From Dactylosporangium fulvum (GTDB lineage Bacteria; Actinomycetota; Actinomycetes; Mycobacteriales; Micromonosporaceae), in assembly GCF_025137375.1 (NCBI RefSeq), contig NZ_CP073720.1:7154501-7218500 (forward strand): a DNA stretch of 64,000 nucleotides. Reading direction: 5' to 3'. The notes below the pieces were generated by a model that was not told where the DNA came from, did no database searches, and saw only the letters and a list, made by a program, of their open reading frames with translations. Each line of letters begins with the position of its first letter. The first letter of the stretch is position 1. The translations under genes were made by a program, and so were the position numbers. Positions 33,837-43,269 of this stretch are shown here, in pieces.

Positions 33837-33933
33837 CGGCGGCTTGAGCCGCGGCGTTGGACACCGAACCACCTCTGTCCCGACAGGACGTCCGTGATCT
33901 TCAGGGATCGTTCTTGGGGTGTGGCCCGCCCGA

Positions 33934-34368
33934 TCAGTTGACGCAGAACTCGTTGCCTTCCGGGTCCTGCATGACCAGCCAGAACCCTTCGTCGTCGTCG
34001 ACACGGCGGTGGATCGACCCGCCAGCAGCCACGAGTTGGTTCCCGACCGCCTCGATTCGTGCCCGGCGCTCCGCATCGGGCACCGCGCCGCCGGCCTTCA
34101 CGTCGAGGTGTATCCGGTTCTTTGTGATCTTCGGTTCCGGAACGCGTAGGAAGAAGATGTCGGGACGGTGGCCCTGCTTGTCAACCAGGGTGCGGCCGGC
34201 GTTGCGCTCCTGATCGGGGATCTCGTTCGCGTCCGCCCACTCCTCCCATGTGGCGAAGCCGTCCGGAGGGCCGTGCGGGAAGTCGTAGCCAGGTAGCGCC
34301 ACCATCCAGAAACGAGCCAGCCGGTCCGGATCGGCGCAGTCGAACACGATGTGAATGTCGGGAACCAT
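33934..34368 (-). CDS. VOC-family (glyoxalase-like) protein
   Basis: 144 residues from ATG 34368. Beta-alpha-beta units of the vicinal oxygen chelate fold: DIHIVFDCADPDRLARFWMV, NRIHLDVKAGG and the closing strand VMQDPEGNEFCVN, whose Glu is the usual metal ligand. Members act in antibiotic inactivation, aldehyde detoxification or dioxygenase chemistry; no feature selects one. ATG 34380 or 34413 are longer alternatives. Divergent from the epoxide hydrolase with 166 bp between. Confidence 0.8.
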   Translation of the reverse strand: MVPDIHIVFDCADPDRLARFWMVALPGYDFPHGPPDGFATWEEWADANEIPDQERNAGRTLVDKQGHRPDIFFLRVPEPKITKNRIHLDVKAGGAVPDAERRARIEAVGNQLVAAGGSIHRRVDDDEGFWLVMQDPEGNEFCVN

Positions 34369-34534
34369 GCGCTCGACCATAATCCGGATCGCGGACGCCC
34401 AGCCGGAAGGCACTTTTCTGGATGGTGCGACACGAGGACGTGCGTCGGTGGTACCGGCGGGGTGCGAAGCGCCGGTACCACATCCTGCGCAGCGCGAGGC
34501 CGAGGTCTGGGGCTGCCGTCTTTATGATCGGGAC

Positions 34535-35656
34535 ATGCACATCGAGCCGTACGCCGTCGCGGTGCCAGAGGCGGTTCTTGACGACCTACGCGAGCGCATC
34601 CGGCGCACCCGCTGGCCGGATCCGGCGCCAGGGGAACCGTGGGGCCAGGGCACCGACCTGGAGTACCTGCGTGGCCTGCTGGCCTACTGGGCCGACGGCT
34701 TCGACTGGCGGGAGCGGGAGCGGCAGCTCAACCGCTACGAGCACCACATTGCCGAGGTGGATGGCGTACGCCTGCACTTCGTCCACCACCGGGCAGCCGC
34801 CGGTGCGGTACCACTGGTCCTTACCCACGGCTGGCCCAGCACGTTTGTGGAGTTGCTCGGGCTGGTCGACCGCCTCGGCGACCAGTTCGACCTGGTCGTG
34901 CCCTCTCTTCCGGGGTACGCGTTCTCGCAACGCCCACCGGGCACGGGCGTTGACCGGGTGTTTGTCGCCCGCCTGTGGCACCGGCTCATGCAGGGACTCG
35001 GGTACGAGCGATACGGCGCACACGGCGGCGACTTCGGCGCCGGGGTCGCCACCCAGATGGCGCTGACCCAACCCGACCGGATGCTCGGCATTCACCTCAG
35101 TACGCCGGAGATGTGGCCGTACATCGGGCGGGGTGCGCCGCCGCTGTCGGCCCAGGAGCAGGCATACGTCGACCACGTCAACCGGTGGGAGGCGACTGAG
35201 CGCGGCTACAGTGCCGTCCAGTCCACCAGGCCGCAAACCTTGGGGTACGGGCTGAACGACTCTCCCGCCGGGTTGGCCGCGTGGGTGCTGGACAAGTGGC
35301 GCTCATGGTCGGACAGCGGCGGCGACCTTGACGGTCGGTTCGGCCGTGATGTTCTCCTGACGATGTTGACCATCTGGTGGGCTTCCGGGTCGATCACCTC
35401 GTCGATGCGGGACTACTACGACAACCGCTGGCACGGCACGTCGATCGGGCCGGCCGATGTCGTGCGCGTACCGACCGCGATGGCGGTGTTCGCCAACGAG
35501 TTCGTGCCGGAAGGAGAACCACCACGCTCCTGGTACGAGCGGCTCTATCAGATCCGGCGCTGGACAGTCTTTCCGCGCGGTGGTCATTTCGCCGCGGCCG
35601 AGGAACCGGACTTGCTGGCCGGCGACATCGCCGACTTCTTCGCCGACCTGCGGTAG
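34535..35656 (+). CDS. Epoxide hydrolase, alpha/beta-hydrolase fold
   Basis: 373 residues. The N-terminal EHN domain (VPEAVLDDLRERIRRTRWPD) precedes the hydrolase fold: oxyanion motif HGWP at 98-101, nucleophile Asp166 in HGGDFGAG, and catalytic His351 in PRGGHFAA. It opens epoxides to diols in the cytoplasm, often for detoxification or natural-product tailoring. A TATGAT box at 34523-34528 ends 6 bp before the ATG, so the message may be leaderless. Confidence 0.93.
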   Translation: MHIEPYAVAVPEAVLDDLRERIRRTRWPDPAPGEPWGQGTDLEYLRGLLAYWADGFDWRERERQLNRYEHHIAEVDGVRLHFVHHRAAAGAVPLVLTHGWPSTFVELLGLVDRLGDQFDLVVPSLPGYAFSQRPPGTGVDRVFVARLWHRLMQGLGYERYGAHGGDFGAGVATQMALTQPDRMLGIHLSTPEMWPYIGRGAPPLSAQEQAYVDHVNRWEATERGYSAVQSTRPQTLGYGLNDSPAGLAAWVLDKWRSWSDSGGDLDGRFGRDVLLTMLTIWWASGSITSSMRDYYDNRWHGTSIGPADVVRVPTAMAVFANEFVPEGEPPRSWYERLYQIRRWTVFPRGGHFAAAEEPDLLAGDIADFFADLR

Positions 35657-35752
35657 ACCGTCCAGGAGCAGGCCCGCCGGCGTGGCTATCGTCCAGGACT
35701 ACCTGCTGGCCGGGAACGTGCACAGACGTGACCGGCCGCCCGGCCACGAACG

Positions 35753-37678
35753 TCAAGGGGAGGCCTCGTCCCGGTGCGGGCTCCGAGGTTCGCCGCGCAC
35801 GAGCAGCCACCCAAGAACGAGACCGGCCAGTACCGCTGGCATCGCCCCGACCATGTCGGTGTCGGACACGTTGACCGGCGGGTTGCCGGCCAGCGCGGTG
35901 AAGACCGCACCGACGTTGACGACCGCAAGTGCGAGTGCGGCGGGCAGGAACACCAGCGGGAACACCAACAGGGTACCGGCGACCATCGCCGGCCACCGCA
36001 GCCACTGCCCCGGCGTTTCCGGGCGCCGCCAGGCGAGCACCATGACGCACAGCACCGGCAGCACGGTGAAGCCCAGCCCGAGCAACTCGCGCGTCGCGGT
36101 CGGCTGGGGATACCGGTCGCGCAGCAGCCATGGTGCCGTGGCGGCGACCGCGCCGCCGAGGCAGCCGACCGCGCACCGAACCCGGGAGAGCCGGGGTGCG
36201 GCGCTCAAGGCAGCGCCGATCGCGACGAGCGCCAGCGCGCAGCCGGCCGCGGCACTGCCGGGGTTGAGCGCCGGTTCGGTGTCGGTCGGCGACTCGGTCA
36301 ACACGCTCACGCCGGACAGCACGGCGGCGACGGCCGCCACGACGAGCAGCCCGCCACGACGGGGCGCGCTCCGGTCGGTGATGCCCCGGTAGCAGCCGGC
36401 GACCGCCACTGCCGCCGCAACGACCGCCAGCGGGACAGTGCCGTGCGACAGTCCGGCCCGGTCGAGCGCGAGGTCGACCGCCAACCAGACCAGCCCACCG
36501 AGAAGCGCCTCCCGGGTGGCCCGCTGCCGCGCGCGGGCACAGACGACAACCGCGAGCACAACCGCGACAATGGCGGCCCAGCGCAACTCCCTGGCCCAAT
36601 AGGTGTTGTTCTCACCAAGCGATCCGGCCGCCGGCTCACTCAACGGTTGCAGCAGCACCAGGCCAATGGCCCACAGCACCGCCGCACCCGCCGCGGCCAT
36701 CGCCACCGTCACCTGCGCCGTCGTCAACCACCAGGTCCGGACAGCGGCACCGGCCGGCACCGGGAGTTCGGCGGGGCCGGCCGGTGGCACCGCCCCCGCA
36801 CTCGGCACCACCGCCGGCCCAATCCAGGCCGCGCCAGCCGGCCGCGCCCGGGCCGCGGCCCATCCGAACGACACCGCGCACACCGTCAACGGCAGCAGCC
36901 GACAGGCGGTCTGCGCGATTCGCCACGGCACGGGGGCGACATCATCGGTGAACGCTTCCAGCGGTATCGGGGCGAGCACGGCCGCCAGCGGGGCCCCGGC
37001 CAGGGCACACCCCCAACTCTGACGGACCTGCCCGGCCGCGACGCGGCGGGACGTGACGATGACCACGGCGAAGGTCGCCAGCGCCCAGACCGCTACCATG
37101 ATCGCAAAGCTGCCGAGGCCTGCCCTGGCGAGCCTGTTGTCGCTTGCGCCCGCATAAACGAGGACAATGCCGAGGGCGCCGATCGCGAGGCCGGCCTGTC
37201 CCCGGATCCGGGCATGGTGGGTTCCCGCGGCCGCACGGTTGCCCAGCCACCAGCCGGCGACCGCCGCGTAGCCCGAGGCGAGGGTCGTCGCCACAGCGCC
37301 GACGAGAAGACTGTTCCGCAGTTCGTCCTCGACCCCGATGTCGTCGAGCAGCAGGAGGTGGAGCAGCACGCGCGCGGCCGTCCAGACCCCGACGGCGAAC
37401 CCGCCGGCGAGCAGCAGTCCGACGAAGGCGCGCAGCGCCGGACCGGGCGCGCGCCACCACTCCCAGCGGCTGCGCGGCACGCCGTCCTCGTCATACGCCA
37501 ACGGATGGGCCGCCAAGCTCACCACAAACGTGAACCGCCGCCACGCGGCACCGGGACTTCCTTCCAGTACCGCCAGCTCAGCGAGCCAATCCCGGGACAG
37601 GTCATCGCGCAGCTCGGCCGGCCAGCGACGGGCCGCCAGCCGCAGACAGCCACGGGTGAAACGGGTCAGGACTCCCAT
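35753..37678 (-). CDS. Large polytopic membrane protein paired with PadR
   Basis: 641 residues with about fourteen hydrophobic segments. The first 45 residues (RFTRGCLRLAARRWPAELRD, DLSRDWLAELAVLEG) form the cytoplasmic prefix seen in PadR-linked permeases. No transporter or enzyme motif was recognised. It overlaps the PadR gene upstream by 13 bp and so shares its message. Confidence 0.75.
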   Translation of the reverse strand: MGVLTRFTRGCLRLAARRWPAELRDDLSRDWLAELAVLEGSPGAAWRRFTFVVSLAAHPLAYDEDGVPRSRWEWWRAPGPALRAFVGLLLAGGFAVGVWTAARVLLHLLLLDDIGVEDELRNSLLVGAVATTLASGYAAVAGWWLGNRAAAGTHHARIRGQAGLAIGALGIVLVYAGASDNRLARAGLGSFAIMVAVWALATFAVVIVTSRRVAAGQVRQSWGCALAGAPLAAVLAPIPLEAFTDDVAPVPWRIAQTACRLLPLTVCAVSFGWAAARARPAGAAWIGPAVVPSAGAVPPAGPAELPVPAGAAVRTWWLTTAQVTVAMAAAGAAVLWAIGLVLLQPLSEPAAGSLGENNTYWARELRWAAIVAVVLAVVVCARARQRATREALLGGLVWLAVDLALDRAGLSHGTVPLAVVAAAVAVAGCYRGITDRSAPRRGGLLVVAAVAAVLSGVSVLTESPTDTEPALNPGSAAAGCALALVAIGAALSAAPRLSRVRCAVGCLGGAVAATAPWLLRDRYPQPTATRELLGLGFTVLPVLCVMVLAWRRPETPGQWLRWPAMVAGTLLVFPLVFLPAALALAVVNVGAVFTALAGNPPVNVSDTDMVGAMPAVLAGLVLGWLLVRGEPRSPHRDEASP

Positions 37679-38001
37679 GTCGGCCTCGGCTTCACCGCGC
37701 CACGCCGCGGGGCGCGCCGCTGCCGGTACGCCGCGAGCTCAACGCGGGCACTCTGCACACCGTGCGGGGTGAGCCGATACCAACGCCGAGCCGGCCGACC
37801 GACCAACACCGGATCGATCTCCTCCCAGTGCGACTGTAGCCACCCGGCGCTCTGAAGCCGGATCAGGATGGGGTAGATGGTGCCGCTCGGGCAGCCGGTG
37901 GCGTGCATGATGTCGAGTCCGTAGCGCTCGGCAGCGGGATCGACGAGGAACACTTCGAGGACCTTCACAAGCGTGGTGGTGATCCGCATCGGTGGGGCCA
38001 T
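37666..38001 (-). CDS. PadR-family transcriptional regulator
   Basis: 111 residues: MRITTTLVKVLEVFLVDPAA, the recognition region YGLDIMHATGCPSGTIYPIL, and wing GRPARRWYRLTPHG. It belongs to the PadR group lacking the long C-terminal helix, like the one at 11858. Two 12-bp direct repeats with a CTA-N2-TAG core lie upstream of its start; it likely represses itself and the membrane gene. Confidence 0.93.
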   Translation of the reverse strand: MAPPMRITTTLVKVLEVFLVDPAAERYGLDIMHATGCPSGTIYPILIRLQSAGWLQSHWEEIDPVLVGRPARRWYRLTPHGVQSARVELAAYRQRRAPRRGAVKPRPTWES

Positions 38002-38011
38002 GGCGGCTTAT

Positions 38012-38047
38012 GCTACATAGGGTGTCCATGCTTCCGCTACATAGGGT
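38012..38047. promoter_or_regulatory. Two direct repeats GCTACATAGGGT
   Basis: Identical 12-mers at 38012-38023 and 38036-38047, 24 bp apart, 11-46 bp upstream of padR. The CTACATAG core resembles the CTACCTAG core of the palindrome at 12196-12209. Likely PadR binding sites. Confidence 0.65.
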
Positions 38048-38121
38048 CCACCCCGTGATGCCATCGCGTCGGTCGGCCGACGCCTTGACCGTGACACTGA
38101 GCGGCATTGGATCGAGATCGC

Positions 38122-39882
38122 TCAGCCGGCGGGGGCGGACTCGGCGGGTACGGACAGCACGATTCTGCCGAGATCAGCGATGACGGTCGAGCCGGTCGGG
38201 ACGTCGTCCGCTGTACTGAGCAGTGCCAGTTGCCCGGTCGCCACCTCATCCGCGGTACAGACCAGCTCTTTGGTCACGATCCACGTCCACCACGGGTCGC
38301 GGACGCAGATGCGGGTGGCGCTGCGCTCACCGGCGAGCAGCAGCGGCGTCGGATCGGGCAGTGGGTTGTCTCCGCGCAGTTCGAGGACCACCGGCCGACC
38401 GGCCGTCCTACTGGTGAGGGAGGCCATCGTGGCTGGCAGCGCGGGCACGTCGTCGTAGCGCGGCGTGTCCAGCCGCGCCGAACTGCCGGCTGCGAACACG
38501 CCGACCACGAGCGCGAACGCGGCAGCCGCCGTGAGGACTCGCGGCGCGGCGAGGCGAGGCACCCGGACTCGGAGCAGCTCGACCGCGGCCAGTATGACGA
38601 CCGTGATGATGAGCAGCGGCAGTGCGTAGGAGAAGAAGCCGATGTAGCTCTCCGACAGGTGGTCGATGCCGAACTGCGCGTAGACGGCGAACAGCGCGGT
38701 GGCGAGGCCGGCGATGCCGAGGGTGTTACGCAGGTAGCGGCGATGCGGGCCGTCCGGCAGCCGGTGGGTCAGTACAACCGCCGCCGTCCACGACCCCACC
38801 GCCACGATCGGCCGTACCGCCGGATGTTCGCCCGGCCAGAAGCGCGCCACGTACCAGGCGGACGACCACGGGGAGTGGCCGCCGGCCTGCGTGGACGAGC
38901 CGTAGCCGAAGTACTTGCCGAACTCGCCCGGCCAGTGCACGACAAGGTTGACCAGGATCGGGAGCGCGAAGAGGGCGAGCACGCCCGCGAGCAGCAGCCA
39001 GGCGCGGCGGTGCCCGCGAAACAGGCCGTCGTCGGCCGGCTCGCGTCGCTGGCGGCGGACCAGCACAGCTACAGCGGCACCCACGATCACCGGTACGAAG
39101 AACAGGAACTCCGCGTGCCCGTGAATCAACAGCCCGCCCGCCACCCCGAGCACCCATACATGATCTACCCGACCTGCCGCGACCGACGCGGCCGCCGTGA
39201 GCAGGAGCAGGAACGGCGGGAAGTACAGCAGTGGCATCCACGTGCCGGCGATGACCGGGTCGGGCACTGCGGCGGCGTAACCGAGCAATACCGCGCCCGC
39301 CAGCCCGATCGCCGCCCATGACCGCAGCCAGCCCGCGAGGACGGCCAGCATGCCGGCCAGCAGCGCCGCGTTGAGAACCAGTAGCGCGACGGCCTGGCCG
39401 TTCCACGGCGACGGGACGACGCGCAGCAGGTCGTGCAGGAGCCACTCGCCGAAAGCCTGGACATACAGGAACGCTGGACCGGGATGGTTGAAGCCGATCC
39501 GTGAATAGTTGCCGACGAGCTGGTCGAAATGCTTGGCACGCAGCACCAGGATCGAGTTGGCGCCCGAGTCGCCGCCTTCGTTGATGACCGCCGAGAACAG
39601 CACCCGGTTGCGGAGCACCAGCAGTGTCGCCAGCGTCAGGAACGCGGTGGCGAAGACAGCTGGCGCGGGCGGCCTGCCGCTCCACCGCCTGGTCAGTACC
39701 GGCGCCAACACGGCGGTCAGACGGACATCTGGTCGCCGTCGTCGTGTCTCCTGCTGCTCGTCCAACAACCTGTGCACGTAAGGTTCCCAGTCCCTATCTT
39801 GAGTCGGGTCTTGCGCAGGACGGCATCGGGCGCCGCATCCCGGCATGACTCGCTCCCGATGCGGCGAACTCGTTCCTTCCAC
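38122..39882 (-). CDS. Polytopic membrane protein, GT-C glycosyltransferase-like
   Basis: 586 residues with about eleven to twelve membrane segments after a 55-residue basic N-terminus. The first external loop reads VINEGGDSGANSILVLRAKH followed by IGFNHPGPAFLY, an acidic loop of the type seen in GT-C transferases, and the C-terminal 110 residues form a soluble external domain. Transfer of a lipid-linked sugar is a guess from topology alone. An internal start near 39846 (after MEGTSSPHRERV) is possible. Confidence 0.65.
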   Translation of the reverse strand: MEGTSSPHRERVMPGCGARCRPAQDPTQDRDWEPYVHRLLDEQQETRRRRPDVRLTAVLAPVLTRRWSGRPPAPAVFATAFLTLATLLVLRNRVLFSAVINEGGDSGANSILVLRAKHFDQLVGNYSRIGFNHPGPAFLYVQAFGEWLLHDLLRVVPSPWNGQAVALLVLNAALLAGMLAVLAGWLRSWAAIGLAGAVLLGYAAAVPDPVIAGTWMPLLYFPPFLLLLTAAASVAAGRVDHVWVLGVAGGLLIHGHAEFLFFVPVIVGAAVAVLVRRQRREPADDGLFRGHRRAWLLLAGVLALFALPILVNLVVHWPGEFGKYFGYGSSTQAGGHSPWSSAWYVARFWPGEHPAVRPIVAVGSWTAAVVLTHRLPDGPHRRYLRNTLGIAGLATALFAVYAQFGIDHLSESYIGFFSYALPLLIITVVILAAVELLRVRVPRLAAPRVLTAAAAFALVVGVFAAGSSARLDTPRYDDVPALPATMASLTSRTAGRPVVLELRGDNPLPDPTPLLLAGERSATRICVRDPWWTWIVTKELVCTADEVATGQLALLSTADDVPTGSTVIADLGRIVLSVPAESAPAG

Positions 39883-39965
39883 GTGCCGGTCTGTCCGGCG
39901 CTGCGACGTTAGGGCAGGGCCTGCGCGAAACCGGTGAGGAACCTGTGTCGATGTAGGACGGGTGG

Positions 39966-40006
39966 GCGGAACGCAGGTTTCCAGGCCGGTTCCTCATCAG
40001 TTCCGC
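39966..40006. promoter_or_regulatory. Inverted repeat upstream of the response regulator gene
   Basis: GCGGAAC (39966-39972) and GTTCCGC (40000-40006) are exact complements 27 bp apart, and GGTGAGGAACC (near 39933) is nearly complementary to GGTTCCTCATC (near 39988). These could be autoregulatory sites of the two-component system. No clear promoter box. Confidence 0.35.
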
Positions 40007-40022
40007 ATGATCGGGCCACAGA

Positions 40023-40718
40023 ATGGACCCCATGAGCGCGCGTGTCCTGGTCGCGGAGGACGATCCGAAGCAGGCCCGTCTCGTGCGGGCGTACCTGGAG
40101 CGTGACGGCCACGGCGTGCTGGTTGTCGGCGACGGCCGCAGCGCGATCGAGCAGTGCCGTGCCCGCAGGCCCGACCTCGTCGTGCTGGACGTGATGATGC
40201 CGCACGTCGATGGCCTCGATGTGTGCCGCGTCCTGCGCGCGGAGTCGGCCGTGCCGATCCTCATGCTGACCGCCCGCTCGACCGAGAACGACCAGTTGCT
40301 CGGCCTGGATGTGGGCGCCGATGACTACCTGACAAAGCCGTACAGCCCACGGGTGCTGGCCGCCCGTGTGCGCGCCCTGCTGCGCCGCTCGGGCGCGATC
40401 GCCGCGGCCGGCCAGCCGGTGCTGCGCGTGGGCGGCCTGGAGGTGGACGCCGGGCGATTCGAGGTGCGCGTCGACGGCGTCCCGGTGCAGTTGACGGCGA
40501 AGGAGTTCGGCATTCTGGAGGTGCTCGCCGCTGAGCCGGGCCGGGTCTTCACCCGGGCGCAGCTCATCGACCGCGCGTTCGGGTTCGACCACCACGTCCT
40601 GGAGCGCGCCGTCGACGCGCACGTCGTCAACCTGCGTCGCAAGCTGGAGGCCGACGCGTCGCGGCCGCGCTTCGTGCAGACCGTCTACGGACGCGGCTAC
40701 CGGATGGCCGAGCAGTGA
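40023..40718 (+). CDS. OmpR-family response regulator
   Basis: 231 residues. Receiver domain with acidic pair AEDD (11-14), phospho-acceptor Asp56 in LVVLDVMMP, and Lys105 in YLTKPY, followed by a winged-helix domain ending VVNLRRKLEADASRPRFVQT, VYGRGYRM. It overlaps the kinase gene in a GTGA. Neither ATG 40023 nor ATG 40032 has a good ribosome binding site; the stimulus and targets are unknown. Confidence 0.95.
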   Translation: MDPMSARVLVAEDDPKQARLVRAYLERDGHGVLVVGDGRSAIEQCRARRPDLVVLDVMMPHVDGLDVCRVLRAESAVPILMLTARSTENDQLLGLDVGADDYLTKPYSPRVLAARVRALLRRSGAIAAAGQPVLRVGGLEVDAGRFEVRVDGVPVQLTAKEFGILEVLAAEPGRVFTRAQLIDRAFGFDHHVLERAVDAHVVNLRRKLEADASRPRFVQTVYGRGYRMAEQ

Positions 40719-42385
40719 TCCGGCGACCGCAGTCGATCCGTCCGATGAGCCTGCGCACGCAGGTCTTCCTGTTCGTGACGCTGGTGGCGGTGAGCGCGGT
40801 CGGCGCGACGGCCTGGCTGTCGGTGCGGCTGACCGCCAGCCGGCTGGAGCGATCATTGGCCGCCGCAGCCGAACAGGACGGGGCGTTCAACGAAACCATC
40901 CGGATGTACGGCCAGAACCACGGCACCTGGGAGGGCATCTCCGAGGTCATCTACGCCCATTTCCGCGCGGATCCGCAACGGCAGCGGATCCGGCTGACGG
41001 CCATGACCGAGGATGTCATCGTCGACACGGAGGTGCTTGCCGGCCGCGCCGCCCGGCCGGTCGCCTCACGGCCGATCGAAATCGACCCGCGACCCGGGCT
41101 CTCTCTGCGCTGGAACGACTACCCGGACGAGGTGGCGCGGCGGCGCCGCGTGGTGGAGGCCATCGCGCAGTACCGGCGGACCGTCGGCGTCGGATCCTGT
41201 CGAACCCGTTCCGGCTTGCCTGCGGTGGCGGTCGAGCGCGACGCGGAGGACCTTCCCCGGGTGACGGACCCGAGCGACCCGGCCGATCACCCATGCCGCG
41301 CCGCCGGCGTCACCACCGCGGCCGAGGCGGCGCAGGACGCCGCCAAGGTGAACGAATGCCCGGTCGTGCCGTCCGGCGGTGGACGCTGCCTCACGGAGGT
41401 GTTCAGGACGCGGATCAGCGCCTTCTCGGCCGTTCCGGTGAACCTCTACCGGGGTGCGCTGGACCTGCCGACGCTGCGGTCGGTGCAGGGTCCCGTCGCG
41501 TTCGCCGCCGGCGGGGTGATCGTCGTGGCGCTGCTCGGCACGGCCGTGATCGCGACCCGGATCGTCCGTCCGGTCCGGGCGCTGACCGCCGCGTCGGCCC
41601 GGGTCGCCGGCGGCGAGCTCGGTGCCCGGGTCGCGGTCGGGGGCAGCGAGGAACTCGTACGCCTGGCCACGTCGTTCAACTGGATGGCCGCGTCCCTCGA
41701 GGGGGCCGACGAGCGTCAGCGGCGCCTCGTCGCGGACCTCGCACATGAACTGCGCACCCCGCTGTCCAATCTCCGCGGGTACATCGAGGCGATCCGCGAC
41801 GGGGTGTTCGAGCCGACCGACGATGTCCTGGGGTCGCTGCACGAGGAAGCGATCCTGCAGCAGCGACTCGTCGACGATCTGCAGGACCTGGCGCTCGCCG
41901 AGTCCGGTGCGCTGGTGTATCACCCGGCCGACCTCGACCTCGTCGACCTGGTCGAGGCGAGCGCTCGTGCCGGCCAGGCAGCGGCCGAGCAGGCCGGCGT
42001 CCGCCTCGTCGTCGCGCCGGGACAACGGTTGCCGGTCCGGGTCGACGCCGACCGGATCCGTCAGGTGCTCGGCAACCTGCTGAGCAACGCGATCCGGCAC
42101 ACCCCGGCTGGCGGGAGTGTAACCCTACGGGCAGTGGCCGACGGCGACGACGCGGTGGTGACCATGGTCGATACCGGATCCGGAATCGACCCAGGCGACC
42201 TGCCCCACGTCTTCGACCGGCTGTGGAGGGCCGACGCCGCGCGGAGCCGGGACACCGGTGGCAGCGGGCTCGGTCTCGCCATCGCGCGGCAGCTCGTCAT
42301 CGACCAGGGTGGTCGGATCGAGGCAGCCAGCGAGGCCGGCGCCGGCACGACGATGACCATCACGCTGCCGCTGCGCAGCCGCTGA
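40715..42385 (+). CDS. Sensor histidine kinase
   Basis: 556 residues, GTG start. Two membrane segments (about 17-37 and 263-285) enclose a 225-residue external sensor with four cysteines (GSCRTRSG, DHPCRAAG, NECPVV, GRCLTEV) that could form two disulfides. A HAMP linker leads to the H-box LVADLAHELRTPLSN (His near 343) and the ATPase boxes NLLSNAIRHTP, DTGSGI and GSGLGLAIA. Partner of the regulator just upstream. Confidence 0.95.
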   Translation: MIRRPQSIRPMSLRTQVFLFVTLVAVSAVGATAWLSVRLTASRLERSLAAAAEQDGAFNETIRMYGQNHGTWEGISEVIYAHFRADPQRQRIRLTAMTEDVIVDTEVLAGRAARPVASRPIEIDPRPGLSLRWNDYPDEVARRRRVVEAIAQYRRTVGVGSCRTRSGLPAVAVERDAEDLPRVTDPSDPADHPCRAAGVTTAAEAAQDAAKVNECPVVPSGGGRCLTEVFRTRISAFSAVPVNLYRGALDLPTLRSVQGPVAFAAGGVIVVALLGTAVIATRIVRPVRALTAASARVAGGELGARVAVGGSEELVRLATSFNWMAASLEGADERQRRLVADLAHELRTPLSNLRGYIEAIRDGVFEPTDDVLGSLHEEAILQQRLVDDLQDLALAESGALVYHPADLDLVDLVEASARAGQAAAEQAGVRLVVAPGQRLPVRVDADRIRQVLGNLLSNAIRHTPAGGSVTLRAVADGDDAVVTMVDTGSGIDPGDLPHVFDRLWRADAARSRDTGGSGLGLAIARQLVIDQGGRIEAASEAGAGTTMTITLPLRSR

Positions 42386-42497
42386 CACTGCGGTTGGCGC
42401 GGCGCGCGATCCGCTCCCCCGCCGGCACCGTCCACCGAGGACTGACCGACTCAGACGGCCGTCCACCGCAGCCGGACCTTGCCCGGCCGGTCACGAA

Positions 42498-42536
42498 CGG
42501 CGGTGGCCACCCGAGACATCCGGGTGGCCACCGCCG
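42498..42536. terminator. Bidirectional terminator with a 15-bp perfect stem
   Basis: CGGCGGTGGCCACCC, a 9-nt loop, and its exact complement, between the kinase gene (ends 42385) and the convergent SnoaL-like gene (ends 42547). Confidence 0.85.
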
Positions 42537-42546
42537 AGGTGCAGCG

Positions 42547-43191
42547 TCAGTGCGTGACGGGGCAGCCGCCGGTGAGCTTGCCGAGGAACTGGTTGGGGTC
42601 GTAGTAGTGCTCGACCTCAAGCAGCTTCAGGTCGTCGCTGACCTTGGCGACGCTGACGCCGAACATCTCGACCGTCTGACCGTTGGGCTGGTGGCCGTGG
42701 TACTCGCCTTCGAACGCGCCCCAGTGCCGCCACTTGAACGTCACCACCGGCGGCGGGCTGAGCACTTCGAGGACCTCCCAGTAGAAGCCGCCCGGGAACG
42801 CCTTGTGGAAGATGTGGTGCGACGACTCGAACGACTCCTGGCCGGTGCGGTAGAACGGGCTGTCGCCGATGAGGATGTTGTAGCTGCCGATGTCGGCGAT
42901 GTCCTGCGCGCTGGCCCACGGCCCGCCGTTGACGTTCGTCCGGAAGTGCTCGGTCACCATCGACACCCAGGTCGCCGGGTCCTTCTTGTACGAGACCTCC
43001 ATCTCGAAGACCTGCACGATCGACTCGACGATCGCCTCCAGGGAGTCCGGCGCGTGGCGAGTGGTGCGCTGGTCGGGCATGACGATGTGGGAGAGGTGGT
43101 AGTCGGGGGTGGTGCCGTCACGCCAGACCGACGGGTCGGCGGCGTCGATGACAGCGGTGCGGCCCTGCAGCCACAGCGGGGTTTCGGACAC
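42547..43191 (-). CDS. SnoaL-like / NTF2-fold protein
   Basis: 214 residues, GTG start. The second half (VVTFKWRHWGAFEGEYHG, then GVSVAKVSDDLKLLEVEHYY) is the conserved end of SnoaL-type polyketide-cyclase-like and ester-cyclase proteins, where an Asp/His pair lines a pocket. No polyketide genes are nearby, so a cyclase role is not supported; many such proteins are uncharacterised. Confidence 0.75.
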   Translation of the reverse strand: MSETPLWLQGRTAVIDAADPSVWRDGTTPDYHLSHIVMPDQRTTRHAPDSLEAIVESIVQVFEMEVSYKKDPATWVSMVTEHFRTNVNGGPWASAQDIADIGSYNILIGDSPFYRTGQESFESSHHIFHKAFPGGFYWEVLEVLSPPPVVTFKWRHWGAFEGEYHGHQPNGQTVEMFGVSVAKVSDDLKLLEVEHYYDPNQFLGKLTGGCPVTH

Positions 43192-43269
43192 GATAGGTGT
43201 TCCGCCCTTCCACGAGCGAGATGAGGGATGCCCGGCGGGCCGGCCGCCTGCCGGGAGCCTGGATGCGGT

